A DNA stretch of 64,000 nt from Pseudoalteromonas sp. P1-25 (GCF_001401805.1 NZ_LKDW01000003.1:1-64000); one strand, 5' to 3'. Shown: positions 38,541 to 48,012, counted from the stretch's first letter. Numbers and translations are program-made. The notes: generated by a model from the letters alone, not told the origin.

Positions 38541-39389
38541 TTAAATCTCAACTTGTAAGTTGTCGATTAATCTAACATTGCCTAAAAAGGCGGCAGCTAA
38601 AATAACTAATTGTGTATCATCAAGTGTAGCAGCTTTTAATGTATCTCGTTGAGCTATCTCAAAATAATCAGGCTTTAAGCCGGCTTGCTCTAAACTAAGC
38701 TGTGCGCTTTGCTCAAGTGCTTTGTAATCGGTATTGCCTGCTTTGATCTGCTCAGCGCAGCTGTTTAGTGTTTTAAATAATGCGGTAGCCGTGGCTTTTT
38801 GCTCTGCAGATAAATAGCCATTTCGCGAGCTCATAGCTAAGCCAGACACTTCACGCATGGTCGGTACACCGACAATTTCAACTGGAATAGATAAATCGCG
38901 TACCATGGTTTTAATTACTTGCAGCTGCTGAAAGTCTTTTTCGCCAAAGCAGGCATAATCAGGTTGTACTAAATTAAATAACTTAGTGACTACCGTGGCA
39001 ACGCCTTTAAAGTGTCCTGGGCGCGTGCCGCCGCAATACCCCATAGATACGCCCGGTACATCTACAAAGCTCTGCTCACCAAGCCCATTTGGGTAAATGG
39101 TGTCTACGCTTGGGGTAAACACTATATCTGTGCTTAAGTCGGCTAAGCCTTGTTTGTCTTCGTTTAGCGTACGCGGGTAGCTATCTAAATCTTCGTTGGC
39201 ACCAAATTGCATTGGGTTAACAAAAATGCTCACAACCACCTTGTCGGCCATTGTTTTTGCCTTTTCAACTAACGAAAAATGACCCTGATGTAAATTGCCC
39301 ATGGTTGGCACTAAAGCCACGCTTAAGCCTGCTTGGCGCCACGCTTTAATTTGACTACGTAATGATTTAATTTCAGTAATTGACTGCAT
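38541..39389 (-). CDS. panC: Pantothenate synthetase
   Basis: ATP-dependent condensation of pantoate and beta-alanine to pantothenate. The 282 residues carry [14 protein letters not shown] (the HxGH-like nucleotide motif), the segment [29 protein letters not shown] and SSRNGYLS (KMSKS-like). The start codon overlaps the panB stop by one base, so the two are translationally coupled. Length is typical. Confidence 0.97.
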   Translation of the reverse strand: MQSITEIKSLRSQIKAWRQAGLSVALVPTMGNLHQGHFSLVEKAKTMADKVVVSIFVNPMQFGANEDLDSYPRTLNEDKQGLADLSTDIVFTPSVDTIYPNGLGEQSFVDVPGVSMGYCGGTRPGHFKGVATVVTKLFNLVQPDYACFGEKDFQQLQVIKTMVRDLSIPVEIVGVPTMREVSGLAMSSRNGYLSAEQKATATALFKTLNSCAEQIKAGNTDYKALEQSAQLSLEQAGLKPDYFEIAQRDTLKAATLDDTQLVILAAAFLGNVRLIDNLQVEI

Positions 39390-40183
39390 TATTTAAACTC
39401 ATGTTCGGCGCTTGGAAATGCGCCACTTTTAACGTCTGTACAATATTTTTTAACTGCATCTGGCATGTTGCCGGTTTCGAGTAAAAAGTTTTTAGAAAAT
39501 TTAGGAATGTATCCTGCCGAAATACCTACTAAGTCGTGCATTACCAGTATTTGGCCATCCGTTACATTACCTGCGCCAATACCGATAGTAGGGATAGTGA
39601 CGGCATCGGTAATACGTTTAGCAAGCGCACTTGGGATACACTCAAGCACTAATAATTGGGCGCCTGCCGCTTCTAGGGCTTTTGCATCATCAATCATTTT
39701 TTGCGCTTTGTCGTCTTCACGGCCTTGAATTTTAAAGCCACCAAATACGTGCACTGATTGCGGCGTTAATCCTAAATGACCACAAACAGGAATACCTTGC
39801 TGCGTTAAACTTTTAATACTGTCGTAAAGCCATTCACCGCCTTCAAGTTTTACCATATTAGCGCCTGCACGCATTAACTCTGCTGCATTTTTACAAGTGT
39901 CGCTAACGCTTGAATAGCTCATAAAGGGCATATCGGCTATAACAAAAAGCTCACGGCTGCCACCGCGTACGCAACGGGTATGATAGGCTATATCTTGATT
40001 GGTTACGCCAAGGGTATCGTCGCCACCTTGCAGCACCATGCCCAAAGAGTCGCCAACTAAAATAACGTCCACACCGTTATCATGAAATAACTTAGCAAAA
40101 CTAGCATCGTATGCGGTTAATGCGGTGATTTTGTTATTTTCTGCTTTCATTTTATTTAAAGTAGAAACGGTTATTTTAGACAT
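39389..40183 (-). CDS. panB: 3-methyl-2-oxobutanoate hydroxymethyltransferase
   Basis: First committed step of pantothenate synthesis, forming ketopantoate from 2-oxoisovalerate and methylene-THF. The 264 residues show [19 protein letters not shown], the Mg-binding [15 protein letters not shown] and PTIGIGAG. It is preceded by folK (30 bp) and overlaps panC. A GAGGAT box lies upstream of the ATG. Confidence 0.97.
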   Translation of the reverse strand: MSKITVSTLNKMKAENNKITALTAYDASFAKLFHDNGVDVILVGDSLGMVLQGGDDTLGVTNQDIAYHTRCVRGGSRELFVIADMPFMSYSSVSDTCKNAAELMRAGANMVKLEGGEWLYDSIKSLTQQGIPVCGHLGLTPQSVHVFGGFKIQGREDDKAQKMIDDAKALEAAGAQLLVLECIPSALAKRITDAVTIPTIGIGAGNVTDGQILVMHDLVGISAGYIPKFSKNFLLETGNMPDAVKKYCTDVKSGAFPSAEHEFK

Positions 40184-40213
40184 AATATCCTCGCAGGCAT
40201 AAGCCTTGGTTAA

Positions 40214-40699
40214 TTACAGAGGTAATTGTTGTAAGTCGTTGAGCGGTAAATCTTGTGCAATAGTTTTTAATGCAATGCCGCTAGGTAAAATCAGTTCTGG
40301 GGCAAGTTCTAGTAAAGGGTAAACTACAAACTCACGTTCGCACAGGCCATAATGAGGCACCGTTAAGCGTGGGGTACTAATAATTTGCTGCCCAAACAAT
40401 AAGGTATCTATATCAAGCGTACGTGGCCCCCAACGTTCGGCTTTTCTTACTCGCCCATGTTCAAGCTCTATGGCTTGTGTTAAATCAAGTAATTGCTCTG
40501 GTTCAAGCGCGGTTTTAATACACGCTACGGCATTTACATAATCGGGTTGGTCTAGTGGCCCCATGGGTTTGCTCGCGTAGTAATGCGATACACTTACAAA
40601 TTCACAATGAGGCAGCTTTTTAAGCGCACAAATGGCGTTATCAAGCTGCTCTTTGGGTGAGTTTAGATTGGCACCTAAACCCAAATATACACACTGCAT
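40214..40699 (-). CDS. folK: 2-amino-4-hydroxy-6-hydroxymethyldihydropteridine pyrophosphokinase
   Basis: Folate pathway enzyme transferring pyrophosphate from ATP to the pterin. The start at 40699 is chosen because the product (161 residues) then begins MQCVYLGLGANLNSP, the normal family start, and because it lies just after the pcnB stop; the open frame continues upstream but inside pcnB. Motifs are LGLGANL, YYASKPMGPLDQPDYVN and GPRTLDIDTLLFG, with the Mg-binding DxD. Confidence 0.94.
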   Translation of the reverse strand: MQCVYLGLGANLNSPKEQLDNAICALKKLPHCEFVSVSHYYASKPMGPLDQPDYVNAVACIKTALEPEQLLDLTQAIELEHGRVRKAERWGPRTLDIDTLLFGQQIISTPRLTVPHYGLCEREFVVYPLLELAPELILPSGIALKTIAQDLPLNDLQQLPL

Positions 40700-40703
40700 A
40701 CAA

Positions 40704-42089
40704 TTACTCAGACGGCTTTTTAGTGGTGCGGCGGCGTGAGCGCTTACGTGGTTTTGGCCCACCTTGATGACCTAGATTCTTGACCATGTCTTTTTGGCCG
40801 TTTATATCTTGGCTTAAGTACTGGGTCCACCACTGGGCAAGCTCACTATGTTGTTGCTCACCGGCATCAACGCGTAATAATAAAAAGTCGTAAGCGGCTT
40901 TAAAGCGTGGTTGCTGGGTAAGTCTGTAAGCACGTTGGCCGGCACGTTTATCTAGACGTTGCTGTATATGCCAAATGTCGCGAGCGCCTAATGTAAAGCG
41001 TTTTGGTACTGCGATATGCTGGGCATTTTCGCTCAGTACTTTATTCATGGCTTGCGCAAAGGCGTCAAAGTAAGACAGCTGTTCTTGTTGTTTAATTTTA
41101 GTTGTGCGCTCAAGCAGCGGAAACCACAGTAAAGCAGCAAATATAAACGCAGGGGTGACTTTTTTATCAGCATTAATACGTTTATCAGTGTTTTGAAACA
41201 TTTGTTGAATAAACGCGGCTTCTAAACCGTCGGGGTTTTTATCTAAAATTTTATCAAGCACTGGAAATAACGACTTAAACAAGCCGTATTGGCGTAGCAT
41301 TAAATAGTTAGCTTCGGCTTTACCGTTTAAAAACAGCTTTAAAACTTCTTCGAATAAACGCGCTGGCGGAATATTATCAAGTAGGCTGGCAAGCGCGGTA
41401 ATTGGCTTTTCGCTTTTTGGCGCTATGCTCATATCAAGCTTGGTTGCAAAGCGTACCGCACGCAGCATACGAACAGGGTCTTCGCGGTAGCGTGTTTCGG
41501 GATCGCCAATTAACTCAATTTGTTTTGCTTGAATGGCCGCTAAGCCATTGGCGTAATCGTATATACAAAAATCGTTAATCGAGTAGTACAGTGCGTTAAT
41601 AGAAAAATCACGGCGCTCGGCGTCTTCTTCAATGCTACCAAATACGTTATCACGCAATAACTGTCCATGTTCGCTTGATTGGCTAATTTGGTTTTTGGCT
41701 TCTTGCGCTTCGTGGTGCCCACGCATGGTAGCTACTTCTATAATTTCGCGACCAAAAACAATATGTGCTAAGCGAAAGCGGCGGCCAATAAGGCGACAGT
41801 TTCTAAATAGTTTTTTAACCTGCTCAGGGGTGGCATTGGTAACTACGTCAAAGTCTTTAGGTTGTTGACCTAACAATATATCGCGAATACAACCACCTAC
41901 AAGGTAAGCGTCGTAACCACCGTCTTTTAAACGGTAAAGTACTTTGATTGCATTTGGGCTAAATTGTTTACGTGAAATACCATGTTCACCGCGTGTTATA
42001 ACAACCGGTTCATCACTTGTTTGAGTGCTTTGCACATCGGCATTTGGGCCGATTATTTGCCTGCAAAATTGAAAAAGCTTGGAAATAAT
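40704..42089 (-). CDS. pcnB: Poly(A) polymerase I, probable AUU start
   Basis: Adds 3' poly(A) tails to RNA, promoting decay. Class II nucleotidyltransferase motifs are YLVGGCIRDILLG and the catalytic DFDVVTNA, followed by RFRLAHIVFG and RREDFSINAL-like DAERRDFSINALYY. The C-terminus is basic (PRKRSRRRTTKK). The first conventional start is a GTG at 42035 without a ribosome-binding site. An in-frame ATT at 42089 lies 7 bases after AGGAG (42101-42097), giving M-ISKLFQFCRQII..., which aligns without gaps with the E. coli N-terminus MFTRVANFCRKVL. E. coli pcnB is known to use AUU, so this start is preferred (461 residues). Confidence 0.93.
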   Translation of the reverse strand: MISKLFQFCRQIIGPNADVQSTQTSDEPVVITRGEHGISRKQFSPNAIKVLYRLKDGGYDAYLVGGCIRDILLGQQPKDFDVVTNATPEQVKKLFRNCRLIGRRFRLAHIVFGREIIEVATMRGHHEAQEAKNQISQSSEHGQLLRDNVFGSIEEDAERRDFSINALYYSINDFCIYDYANGLAAIQAKQIELIGDPETRYREDPVRMLRAVRFATKLDMSIAPKSEKPITALASLLDNIPPARLFEEVLKLFLNGKAEANYLMLRQYGLFKSLFPVLDKILDKNPDGLEAAFIQQMFQNTDKRINADKKVTPAFIFAALLWFPLLERTTKIKQQEQLSYFDAFAQAMNKVLSENAQHIAVPKRFTLGARDIWHIQQRLDKRAGQRAYRLTQQPRFKAAYDFLLLRVDAGEQQHSELAQWWTQYLSQDINGQKDMVKNLGHQGGPKPRKRSRRRTTKKPSE

Positions 42090-42132
42090 AATCTGTCTCC
42101 TACAGAAATGATGATTGGCTGGTCATCGCAAT

Positions 42133-42171
42133 AAAAAAGCACCTAAATTAGGTATTATAGTGCGGTGCTTT
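42133..42171 (-). terminator. Probable minus-strand terminator between gluQRS and pcnB
   Basis: On the minus strand, AAGCACC and GGTGCTT form a stem around a ~20-base loop and are followed by a T-run. A TATAAT hexamer (42159-42154) lies within the loop, so a pcnB promoter may overlap the terminator. The -35 partner is unclear. Confidence 0.65.
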
Positions 42172-42269
42172 AAATGTATTGTAAATAGCCTCTATTTAGG
42201 CGGCTATCATATACCAGCGCGGTATAAAAATTAAGTTGATGGACTGAAATTAAGCCGTTTTTAAGATTT

Positions 42270-43214
42270 TTATTTGCTTAAATGCGTAAATTTAGTGCTG
42301 TTTGGGTGCTGACCTTGCGAAATTTGAATTTCGGGTATGTTGGGCACTGCAGTTAAGCTAAATTCGTTAATAGCCCATGCAATTAATTGCTCTACAGACA
42401 AATCGTGCAATTGGCTATGCACAGGTAAATTTAAAAATTCAAATGCATCAATCAGCGCAGGCTTTGGGTTGTCTGTGCTAATAGCAGGCGCGTAATTTTG
42501 TTTAGAGAGTTTAAAGCCAGGCTCGGCTACCGCAAGGGGTAAATGCGCGTATTGGGGAATGGGTGCATTAAGCTGTTTAAATAAACTGATTTGCCGTGCT
42601 GTGGGCTCGATTAAATCGGCGCCACGCACTACACGGTTAATACCTTGCTCAATGTCATCAATAACCACCACTAGCTGATAAGCAAATAAACCGTCACTGC
42701 GCTTTATTATGTAATCTTCATGGGCTAAGGCACTATTAACAGTAATGCTTCCTTGAATTAAATCATTAAAATGGCATGTTGGATGCTGTTGTCTTAGGCG
42801 AAGAGCGCCTTGCTCTGTTGATAAGTTAAGCGCTTTGCAGTGACCTTGGTAAATGCCACCTATAGCTTTTATTTGTTTGCGAGAGCAGCGACAACCATAT
42901 ACACAGTGTTGTTGTATCAGTGAGTTTGTTATCTCTTGATAAAGGGATAGTCGCTGTGTTTGATAAACAACGGTTTCGTCCCAATATAGGCCGTAGGCTT
43001 GTAAGGTATTTAGAATATCTGCGTCGGCATTTTTCACCACACGAGTGGTGTCTATATCTTCAATGCGGACTAACCATTTACCCTGATTTACTTTAGCATC
43101 AAGGTAGCTGCCCACAGCCGCCACAAGTGAGCCAAAATGAAGTGGCCCAGAAGGAGACGGTGCAAATCGACCGCGATAGTCACGCTTTGGCGTGGTAACG
43201 GCTGTAGGAGACAT
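42270..43214 (-). CDS. gluQ: Glutamyl-Q tRNA(Asp) synthetase
   Basis: Attaches glutamate to queuosine in the tRNA(Asp) anticodon. The 314 residues resemble the catalytic half of GluRS without an anticodon-binding domain. The HIGH-equivalent is PSPSGPLHFGSL and the KMSKS-equivalent is KLSKQN. A zinc-site region YGCRCSRKQI...GHC is present. It sits 16 bp after dksA, an order conserved in gammaproteobacteria. Other names are YadB and GluQRS. Confidence 0.95.
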   Translation of the reverse strand: MSPTAVTTPKRDYRGRFAPSPSGPLHFGSLVAAVGSYLDAKVNQGKWLVRIEDIDTTRVVKNADADILNTLQAYGLYWDETVVYQTQRLSLYQEITNSLIQQHCVYGCRCSRKQIKAIGGIYQGHCKALNLSTEQGALRLRQQHPTCHFNDLIQGSITVNSALAHEDYIIKRSDGLFAYQLVVVIDDIEQGINRVVRGADLIEPTARQISLFKQLNAPIPQYAHLPLAVAEPGFKLSKQNYAPAISTDNPKPALIDAFEFLNLPVHSQLHDLSVEQLIAWAINEFSLTAVPNIPEIQISQGQHPNSTKFTHLSK

Positions 43215-43230
43215 AGTTAACTAATTTTAA

Positions 43231-43674
43231 TTAACCGCGTCCAGCTTGTTTTTCTTTTATTTCTGCAAGGGTTTTACAGTCTACGCATAAATCTGCAGTT
43301 GGGCGCGCCTCTAAACGACGAATACCAATCTCGATTCCGCATGACTCACAAAAGCCAAAATCATCTTCTTTAATTAAGATAATTGTTTTTTCAATTTTTT
43401 TGATCAGTTTACGTTCGCGGTCGCGAGTACGAAGTTCTAAAGAGAACTCTTCTTCTTGCGCAGCGCGGTCAACTGGATCAGGAAAGTTGGCAGCTTCGTC
43501 TTGCATATGCGATTTTGTGCGGTCAACTTCATTACGTAAGTCGTTACGCCACGCTTCTAAAATCGCTTTAAAATGAGCACGTTGTGCTTCATTCATATAC
43601 TCTTCGCCCGGCTTTTCTTGGTATGGTTCTAAACCGGCTTGAGCCAATAAACCATGTCTTTGTTGGTCTGGCAT
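43231..43674 (-). CDS. dksA: RNA polymerase-binding transcription factor DksA
   Basis: Secondary-channel factor that works with ppGpp. The 147 residues have the coiled coil with the conserved tip [11 protein letters not shown] and a C4 zinc finger [17 protein letters not shown]...CVDC. Length and N-terminus (MPDQ...) are close to E. coli DksA. It is co-oriented with sfsA and gluQRS. Confidence 0.96.
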   Translation of the reverse strand: MPDQQRHGLLAQAGLEPYQEKPGEEYMNEAQRAHFKAILEAWRNDLRNEVDRTKSHMQDEAANFPDPVDRAAQEEEFSLELRTRDRERKLIKKIEKTIILIKEDDFGFCESCGIEIGIRRLEARPTADLCVDCKTLAEIKEKQAGRG

Positions 43675-43738
43675 AACTCTCTCCTAAATCCTTAATTTAA
43701 TGCCTCAGCATTAGCCGGCGGTATAAATAGCAGAATCT

Positions 43739-43868
43739 TATACCCTAGGCAAATTTATTTTTTAATTAATCGAATTAGCTTCAACCAGTGTGTTGACTAA
43801 AAAGGCTCATATTTTAATTTTGATGCTTTATTAATCGTTATTTCGGTATTTAAACTTGCCTAGTTATA
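43739..43868. repeat. Inverted-repeat pair in the dksA-sfsA intergenic region
   Basis: TATACCCTAGGCAAATTTA (43739-43757) and the reverse complement of 43851-43868 (TATAACTAGGCAAGTTTA) match over about 17 positions with one gap. The arms are about 93 bp apart. This could be a small MITE remnant or a foldback leader of dksA; no gene is seen between the arms. Confidence 0.45.
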
Positions 43869-43899
43869 TGGGCATAAAGTTTAAAAGCAAGTTAATTTT

Positions 43900-44616
43900 T
43901 TATTTAAAGGCCACTTTCTCACTGAGCGTTACTTCACTTGGCGAAATAGATGCCTTGTAAGCGTATACTTCCACGCCTTTTTTAATCGCCTGGTTTAGTA
44001 AATCGCTGTATTTTTTATCTATATGGCTTGCGGCACTCACGGTATTGATACCTTGGTGTAAAACAGCGAACAATAATACTGCTCGGTGGCCTTGTTCGAT
44101 CATTTCTATTAATTCGCGAATGTGCTTTTGCCCACGCACGGTTTGTGCATCGGGGAAGTAGCCTTGTCCACTGTGGGGATCGGTTTCGCTTAGCAAAGTG
44201 ACTGACTTTACCTCTACATAGCAAGCGGGTTTATTGTCACTGGTAAGTAAAAAGTCGATACGGCTATTTTCGCTGCCGTATTTTACTTCACTTTGTAGCT
44301 GCTCATAGCCGTTAAGCTCTGTAATAACTTGGTTGTTGATAGCCTCTTCAACCACTTTATTTGCCACGGCGGTATTAACACATATTAACTGTGAGAGGAT
44401 GTTTTGAGTAAGCTCTAATGAATGCGGGTATTTTCGTTTACTGTTATCGCTGGTTGAATAAAACGCATTAAAGCCAGGCTCTGCGCAACCTGTCATTTTA
44501 CCGGTGTTGGCGCAGTGGGCGGTAAATTCAGTTCCATCGTTAAGTGCTAGGTCGGCTAAAAAGCGTTTATAGCGTTTTAATAACGTGGCGGGCTGTAAAA
44601 CGGGGGTGTATTTCAT
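43900..44616 (-). CDS. sfsA: SfsA family sugar fermentation stimulation/DNA-binding protein
   Basis: E. coli SfsA was found as a stimulator of maltose metabolism and binds DNA; the fold includes a nuclease-like domain. The 238 residues have [12 protein letters not shown], the conserved [21 protein letters not shown] and YVEVKSVTL, with D and ExK residues resembling a nuclease core. It is the first gene of the minus-strand block leading to dksA. Confidence 0.93.
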   Translation of the reverse strand: MKYTPVLQPATLLKRYKRFLADLALNDGTEFTAHCANTGKMTGCAEPGFNAFYSTSDNSKRKYPHSLELTQNILSQLICVNTAVANKVVEEAINNQVITELNGYEQLQSEVKYGSENSRIDFLLTSDNKPACYVEVKSVTLLSETDPHSGQGYFPDAQTVRGQKHIRELIEMIEQGHRAVLLFAVLHQGINTVSAASHIDKKYSDLLNQAIKKGVEVYAYKASISPSEVTLSEKVAFK

Positions 44617-44736
44617 TTAAATTCCAATGCTAAACGCGGCTAGCACGCTGGTTTATGTTATTTATCTCAAGCTGTTGGGAACTTGTACTCACTATAGTAA
44701 ACTCGGTGGCACATTTAAGTGTAAGGGTATTCTAAC

Positions 44737-46032
44737 ATGAGTGAAAAATTTGTTGTTCAACTGAGCGAACAAGCAGCACCAAGCCATTGGGGCGAAAACG
44801 CGACATTATCTTTTAATGAGCAAGGTGCCACGGTTCATTTATCTGAACAAGAAACATTAAAAAATGTTCAAAAAGCAGCGCGGACAATCGCAAATCAAGG
44901 TGTTAAACAGGTTGAGCTTGCGGGCGATACTTGGTGCACTGAAAGCCAATGGGCTTTTTATCAAGGCTTTGTAACACCTAAATCACTAGACGGGGTTAAG
45001 TTTGTTGATAACGCACAATCAGATCTAAACGAGCTTGCGCATTTAAAAGCCTCAGCTACGTGGGCAAGAGAAATGGTTAACGGTACTGCCGATGACATTT
45101 ACCCTGAGAGCCTTGCCGAAAAAGCCGCAGAATTTATACAATCGTTAGCGCCTGAGCACGTAAGTTACCAAATTATTAAAGGTGATGCGTTATTAGAGCA
45201 GCAATGGATTGGTATTCATGCAGTAGGCCGTGGTTCTGAGCGTCCACCCGTTTTACTTGAGCTTGATTACAACCCAACAGGCGATGAAAACGCGCCGGTA
45301 AGTGCCGCGCTTGTAGGTAAAGGTATCACGTTTGATTCTGGCGGTTACTCAATTAAATCGAGCGAAGGTATGCTAGGCATGAAGTGCGACATGGGCGGCG
45401 CGGCAACCGTAACAGCGGGTTTAGCGCTTGCCATTAACCGCGGCATAGAAAAACGTATTAAGCTGTTTTTATGCTGTGCTGAGAACTTAATTTCGGGCCA
45501 TGCTTACAAACTAGGTGATATTTTAACCTATAAAAATGGTACTACGGTAGAAATTGTTAACACCGATGCTGAAGGGCGCTTAGTACTTGCCGATGGCCTC
45601 ATGGCTGCGGGCGAAACTGGCGCAGAGCTAATTATTGATGCGGCAACACTAACCGGTGCTGCATTAGTGGCTGTAGGTCAGGAGTACAATGCTTTATTTG
45701 CCCTTGATAAAGAGCTGGTTCGCGAAGTAGAAGACTTTGCCTCGCAAGAAATGGAAGCCGCATGGCCTCTACCTCTTGAAAAATGGCACCAGCAAAACTG
45801 CCCATCACCATACGCTGATACGGCAAATAGCCGCGCTCAAAAAGGCGGTGGTTACGGCGGCGCTTCAAATGCTGCAGGCTTTTTATCTCGCTTTGTACCA
45901 AACGATGGTAAAGGTTGGGTACACATAGATTTAGCTGCTGCATTTAATATGGGTAGCACTAGTCAATGGGCAGCCGGTGCAACAACGCAAGGAATGCGTA
46001 CAGTAGCTCGTACATTGTTAGAAAAAGCTTAA
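44737..46032 (+). CDS. pepB: Peptidase B, M17 leucyl aminopeptidase family
   Basis: Manganese/zinc aminopeptidase for intracellular peptide turnover. The 431 residues align with E. coli PepB rather than PepA: HWGENATLSFN at the start, VGRGSERPPVLLELDYNPTG, then the M17 active-site block VGKGITFDSGGYSIK and NTDAEGRLVLADGL (metal ligands D and E, catalytic Lys and Arg). It is divergent from sfsA with a 120-bp gap and has its own terminator. Confidence 0.94.
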   Translation: MSEKFVVQLSEQAAPSHWGENATLSFNEQGATVHLSEQETLKNVQKAARTIANQGVKQVELAGDTWCTESQWAFYQGFVTPKSLDGVKFVDNAQSDLNELAHLKASATWAREMVNGTADDIYPESLAEKAAEFIQSLAPEHVSYQIIKGDALLEQQWIGIHAVGRGSERPPVLLELDYNPTGDENAPVSAALVGKGITFDSGGYSIKSSEGMLGMKCDMGGAATVTAGLALAINRGIEKRIKLFLCCAENLISGHAYKLGDILTYKNGTTVEIVNTDAEGRLVLADGLMAAGETGAELIIDAATLTGAALVAVGQEYNALFALDKELVREVEDFASQEMEAAWPLPLEKWHQQNCPSPYADTANSRAQKGGGYGGASNAAGFLSRFVPNDGKGWVHIDLAAAFNMGSTSQWAAGATTQGMRTVARTLLEKA

Positions 46033-46059
46033 TAGTACGTAACTAAGCGTTTAATACAT

Positions 46060-46087
46060 AAAATAGGCACCCATTGGTGCCTATTTT
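46060..46087 (+). terminator. Rho-independent terminator after pepB
   Basis: The stem AAAATAGGCACC/GGTGCCTATTTT with a 4-base loop lies 28 bp after the stop. The A and T runs on both sides make it bidirectional in principle. Confidence 0.92.
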
Positions 46088-46214
46088 GCTATTTGCAGGC
46101 AAGCAATTTATTTTTATTTACGGTAAAATCCTTCGCCAATACCTGTTTGGGTGTTTAATTATTGGCTAAAGCGTCTACACTCAAATGTTATACTCACCAC
46201 TGGGGTTCTAAACT

Positions 46215-46781
46215 ATGTCAGATAAGTGCTACATCACAGCTCAACAGCTACTTGAAGATTCATTCCGCGTAGCGGCACAAGTTTATAAAGATGGCTTTCG
46301 TCCAGACTTTATTATTGGTATTTGGCGAGGTGGTGCACCTATTGGTATTGCTGTGCAAGAATACTACGATTATAAAGGCATTGAGACGGACCACATTGCG
46401 GTGCGTACGTCGTCTTATTACGGTATTGGCAAGCAATCTAAAGAAATAAAAGTACACGGTTTACATTACATTGTAGAAAACGCAAATGCAGGTGACTCAC
46501 TGCTTATTGTTGATGATGTGTTTGATTCTGGGCGCAGTATTTTTGCATTAAAAGAAAAGCTTTCTGAACTTATGCGTTTAAATCTACCTCGTGATATTCG
46601 CGTAGCATGCCCTTACTATAAGCCAAAAAACTCAAAAGTAGACATGGTGCCAGATTACTTTATTCATGAATCAGAAGAGTGGTTAGTGTTCCCGCATGAG
46701 TTATCGGGTTTAACGCCAGATGAAATCATTGAAGGTAAATCTGATTTAGTAAACATCCAAGATATTTTATTAGATAAGTAA
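46215..46781 (+). CDS. Phosphoribosyltransferase (HGPRT-like, COG2236)
   Basis: Purine phosphoribosyltransferase-like protein. The 188 residues include the PRPP-binding signature LLIVDDVFDSGRS (about 96-108), IIGIWRGGAPIGI for the pyrophosphate loop and a C-terminal WLVFPHEL. Length and pattern fit the hypoxanthine PRTase-like COG2236 group rather than canonical Hpt or Gpt, so the preferred base is uncertain. It is monocistronic, with a terminator after it. Confidence 0.88.
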   Translation: MSDKCYITAQQLLEDSFRVAAQVYKDGFRPDFIIGIWRGGAPIGIAVQEYYDYKGIETDHIAVRTSSYYGIGKQSKEIKVHGLHYIVENANAGDSLLIVDDVFDSGRSIFALKEKLSELMRLNLPRDIRVACPYYKPKNSKVDMVPDYFIHESEEWLVFPHELSGLTPDEIIEGKSDLVNIQDILLDK

Positions 46782-46864
46782 TCGCGACAGGGCTAAGTGG
46801 CGAATTAAACTACACTGATGTAAGTATTTTCGGCCAGAGTTAACGCTTAACTAATTAATATTAC

Positions 46865-46889
46865 AAAAAGGCCCTTAGGGCCTTTTTTT
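46865..46889 (+). terminator. Rho-independent terminator after the phosphoribosyltransferase gene
   Basis: AAAAAGGCCC/GGGCCTTTTT with a 3-base loop and a longer T-run. It also faces the convergent Crp/Fnr gene, whose stop is about 30 bp away. Confidence 0.92.
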
Positions 46890-46917
46890 CTGATTGATTT
46901 TTAAAAGGTTGCGTGTT

Positions 46918-47574
46918 TTACAGCTGCGCAAAACTGTCTACATAATCACTCAAGCTTTGCGTATCGACCGCTTTTAACCCGTGAGAGCTGCGTTGTACTA
47001 AGCCTTTTTCGACCAGTTCAGTCACTACGCGGCGATAAGCTCGCTCAGTGGTTGCAAAGCGCTCAGCCTCGGCGTTAACGGTTGGGTATGCGCGCAATAG
47101 CGTAGGATTATTGTTCTCAGCTCGTAATAAGCAGTCTTTAGCAATGTTGTAGCTTAAAGGTAGTAGTAGCTTATCTAAATTAACTTTTTGGTTTTCTTGG
47201 AACTTTGCTGCAATAGTCTGCGCTGTATACAAGCTAAGCTCTGGCTTTTCGAGTAGTAAAGCTCGCCAGTGACGAAGCTCTATCAAGTTATAAGTTACAT
47301 CACTAAAACAGGTCACTGTATAAATACAGGGATTATTGTTAAGCGCTTCTATTTCACCAATTAGCGTATTATTGCAATCTAATTGGCCTAATAATAGGCG
47401 GCGTCCGTTACCTACATCATAACTAAATGAAATAGTTCCGCTGCGCACCAACACAAGCTTACTTAGTGGTTGATCTTGGTGGATCAGCACTTCTTTTTTT
47501 GATTGTTGGTAACTACTCCCTGCAAAAGTGAGTAGTTGTTCAACAAGATAACTAGAAAAATGGTATTGAAACAT
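46918..47574 (-). CDS. Crp/Fnr-family transcriptional regulator (YeiL-like)
   Basis: Cyclic-nucleotide-binding-fold regulator of 218 residues. The start at 47574 (ATG) is preferred over the adjacent TTG. The sensory domain (about 15-125) has SKLVLVRSGTISF and LIGEIEALNNNP. The C-terminal region is a Crp-type winged helix (about 145-210, AERFATTERAYRRVVTELVE). The LIGEIE segment is reminiscent of YeiL. The Cys residues (in LDCNN, PCIY and TCFSD) are not in an Fnr-like N-terminal cluster, so no Fe-S site is claimed. An exact palindrome lies just upstream. Ligand unknown. Confidence 0.87.
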   Translation of the reverse strand: MFQYHFSSYLVEQLLTFAGSSYQQSKKEVLIHQDQPLSKLVLVRSGTISFSYDVGNGRRLLLGQLDCNNTLIGEIEALNNNPCIYTVTCFSDVTYNLIELRHWRALLLEKPELSLYTAQTIAAKFQENQKVNLDKLLLPLSYNIAKDCLLRAENNNPTLLRAYPTVNAEAERFATTERAYRRVVTELVEKGLVQRSSHGLKAVDTQSLSDYVDSFAQL

Positions 47575-47587
47575 CAATATGCTCTTC

Positions 47588-47599
47588 GGACAATTGTCC
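47588..47599. promoter_or_regulatory. Palindrome GGACAATTGTCC upstream of the Crp/Fnr gene
   Basis: A perfect 12-bp palindrome that ends 13 bp before the start codon. The position suits an autorepression operator. The half-site is unlike the Crp TGTGA or Fnr TTGAT half-site. Confidence 0.5.
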
Positions 47600-47777
47600 T
47601 ATTTATTACACCTTAATGACGATATTATTAAGGCTCTAAGAATTTACGCTAACTTGCTACTGTATTTAGCCTTGCTAAGTACGTAATACCTTCATTTCCC
47701 GTGTAATGATTTAGGAAGCTATTGGCTACAACCAATATACTTTTTAAGGTTTTTAAGCAAGTTAGTTTTTTTATTTT

Positions 47778-47938
47778 ATACCAATGCGCTTAATTATGTG
47801 ATCTATTTTGAGGTTGGGAGAACGTAGTCTAGCTAGGCAAAAAATTCGCTATTTAGTTGCTCTAAATGAGAATTTTTTAACGCAGGTAGCGACACGTTTA
47901 GCCCCGCAAAATGATTGAGTATTATTGCGCATTGGTAT
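47778..47938. mobile_element. MITE-like element with TACCAATGCGC terminal inverted repeats
   Basis: TACCAATGCGC (47779-47789) and its exact complement (47927-47937) bound a ~160-bp stretch. Internally AAAAAATTC and GAATTTTTT enclose an ATTTAG/CTAAAT hairpin, so the whole unit can fold. No frame inside encodes a plausible protein. The 438-bp gap between the Crp/Fnr gene and the small membrane gene holds this element, the palindrome and otherwise nothing recognisable. Confidence 0.7.
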
Positions 47939-48012
47939 TAAACGTTGCAACACTGAGAAGTGCCACAAGTTAGCATTAGTGTAATGCTAACCTAAAGGGT
48001 AGGAGAGAACAA

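Noticed and set aside
40700-40762. Longer folK starting inside pcnB
   Set aside because: The extra 21 residues lie in the pcnB coding region and precede the universal MxxVYLGLGANL start.
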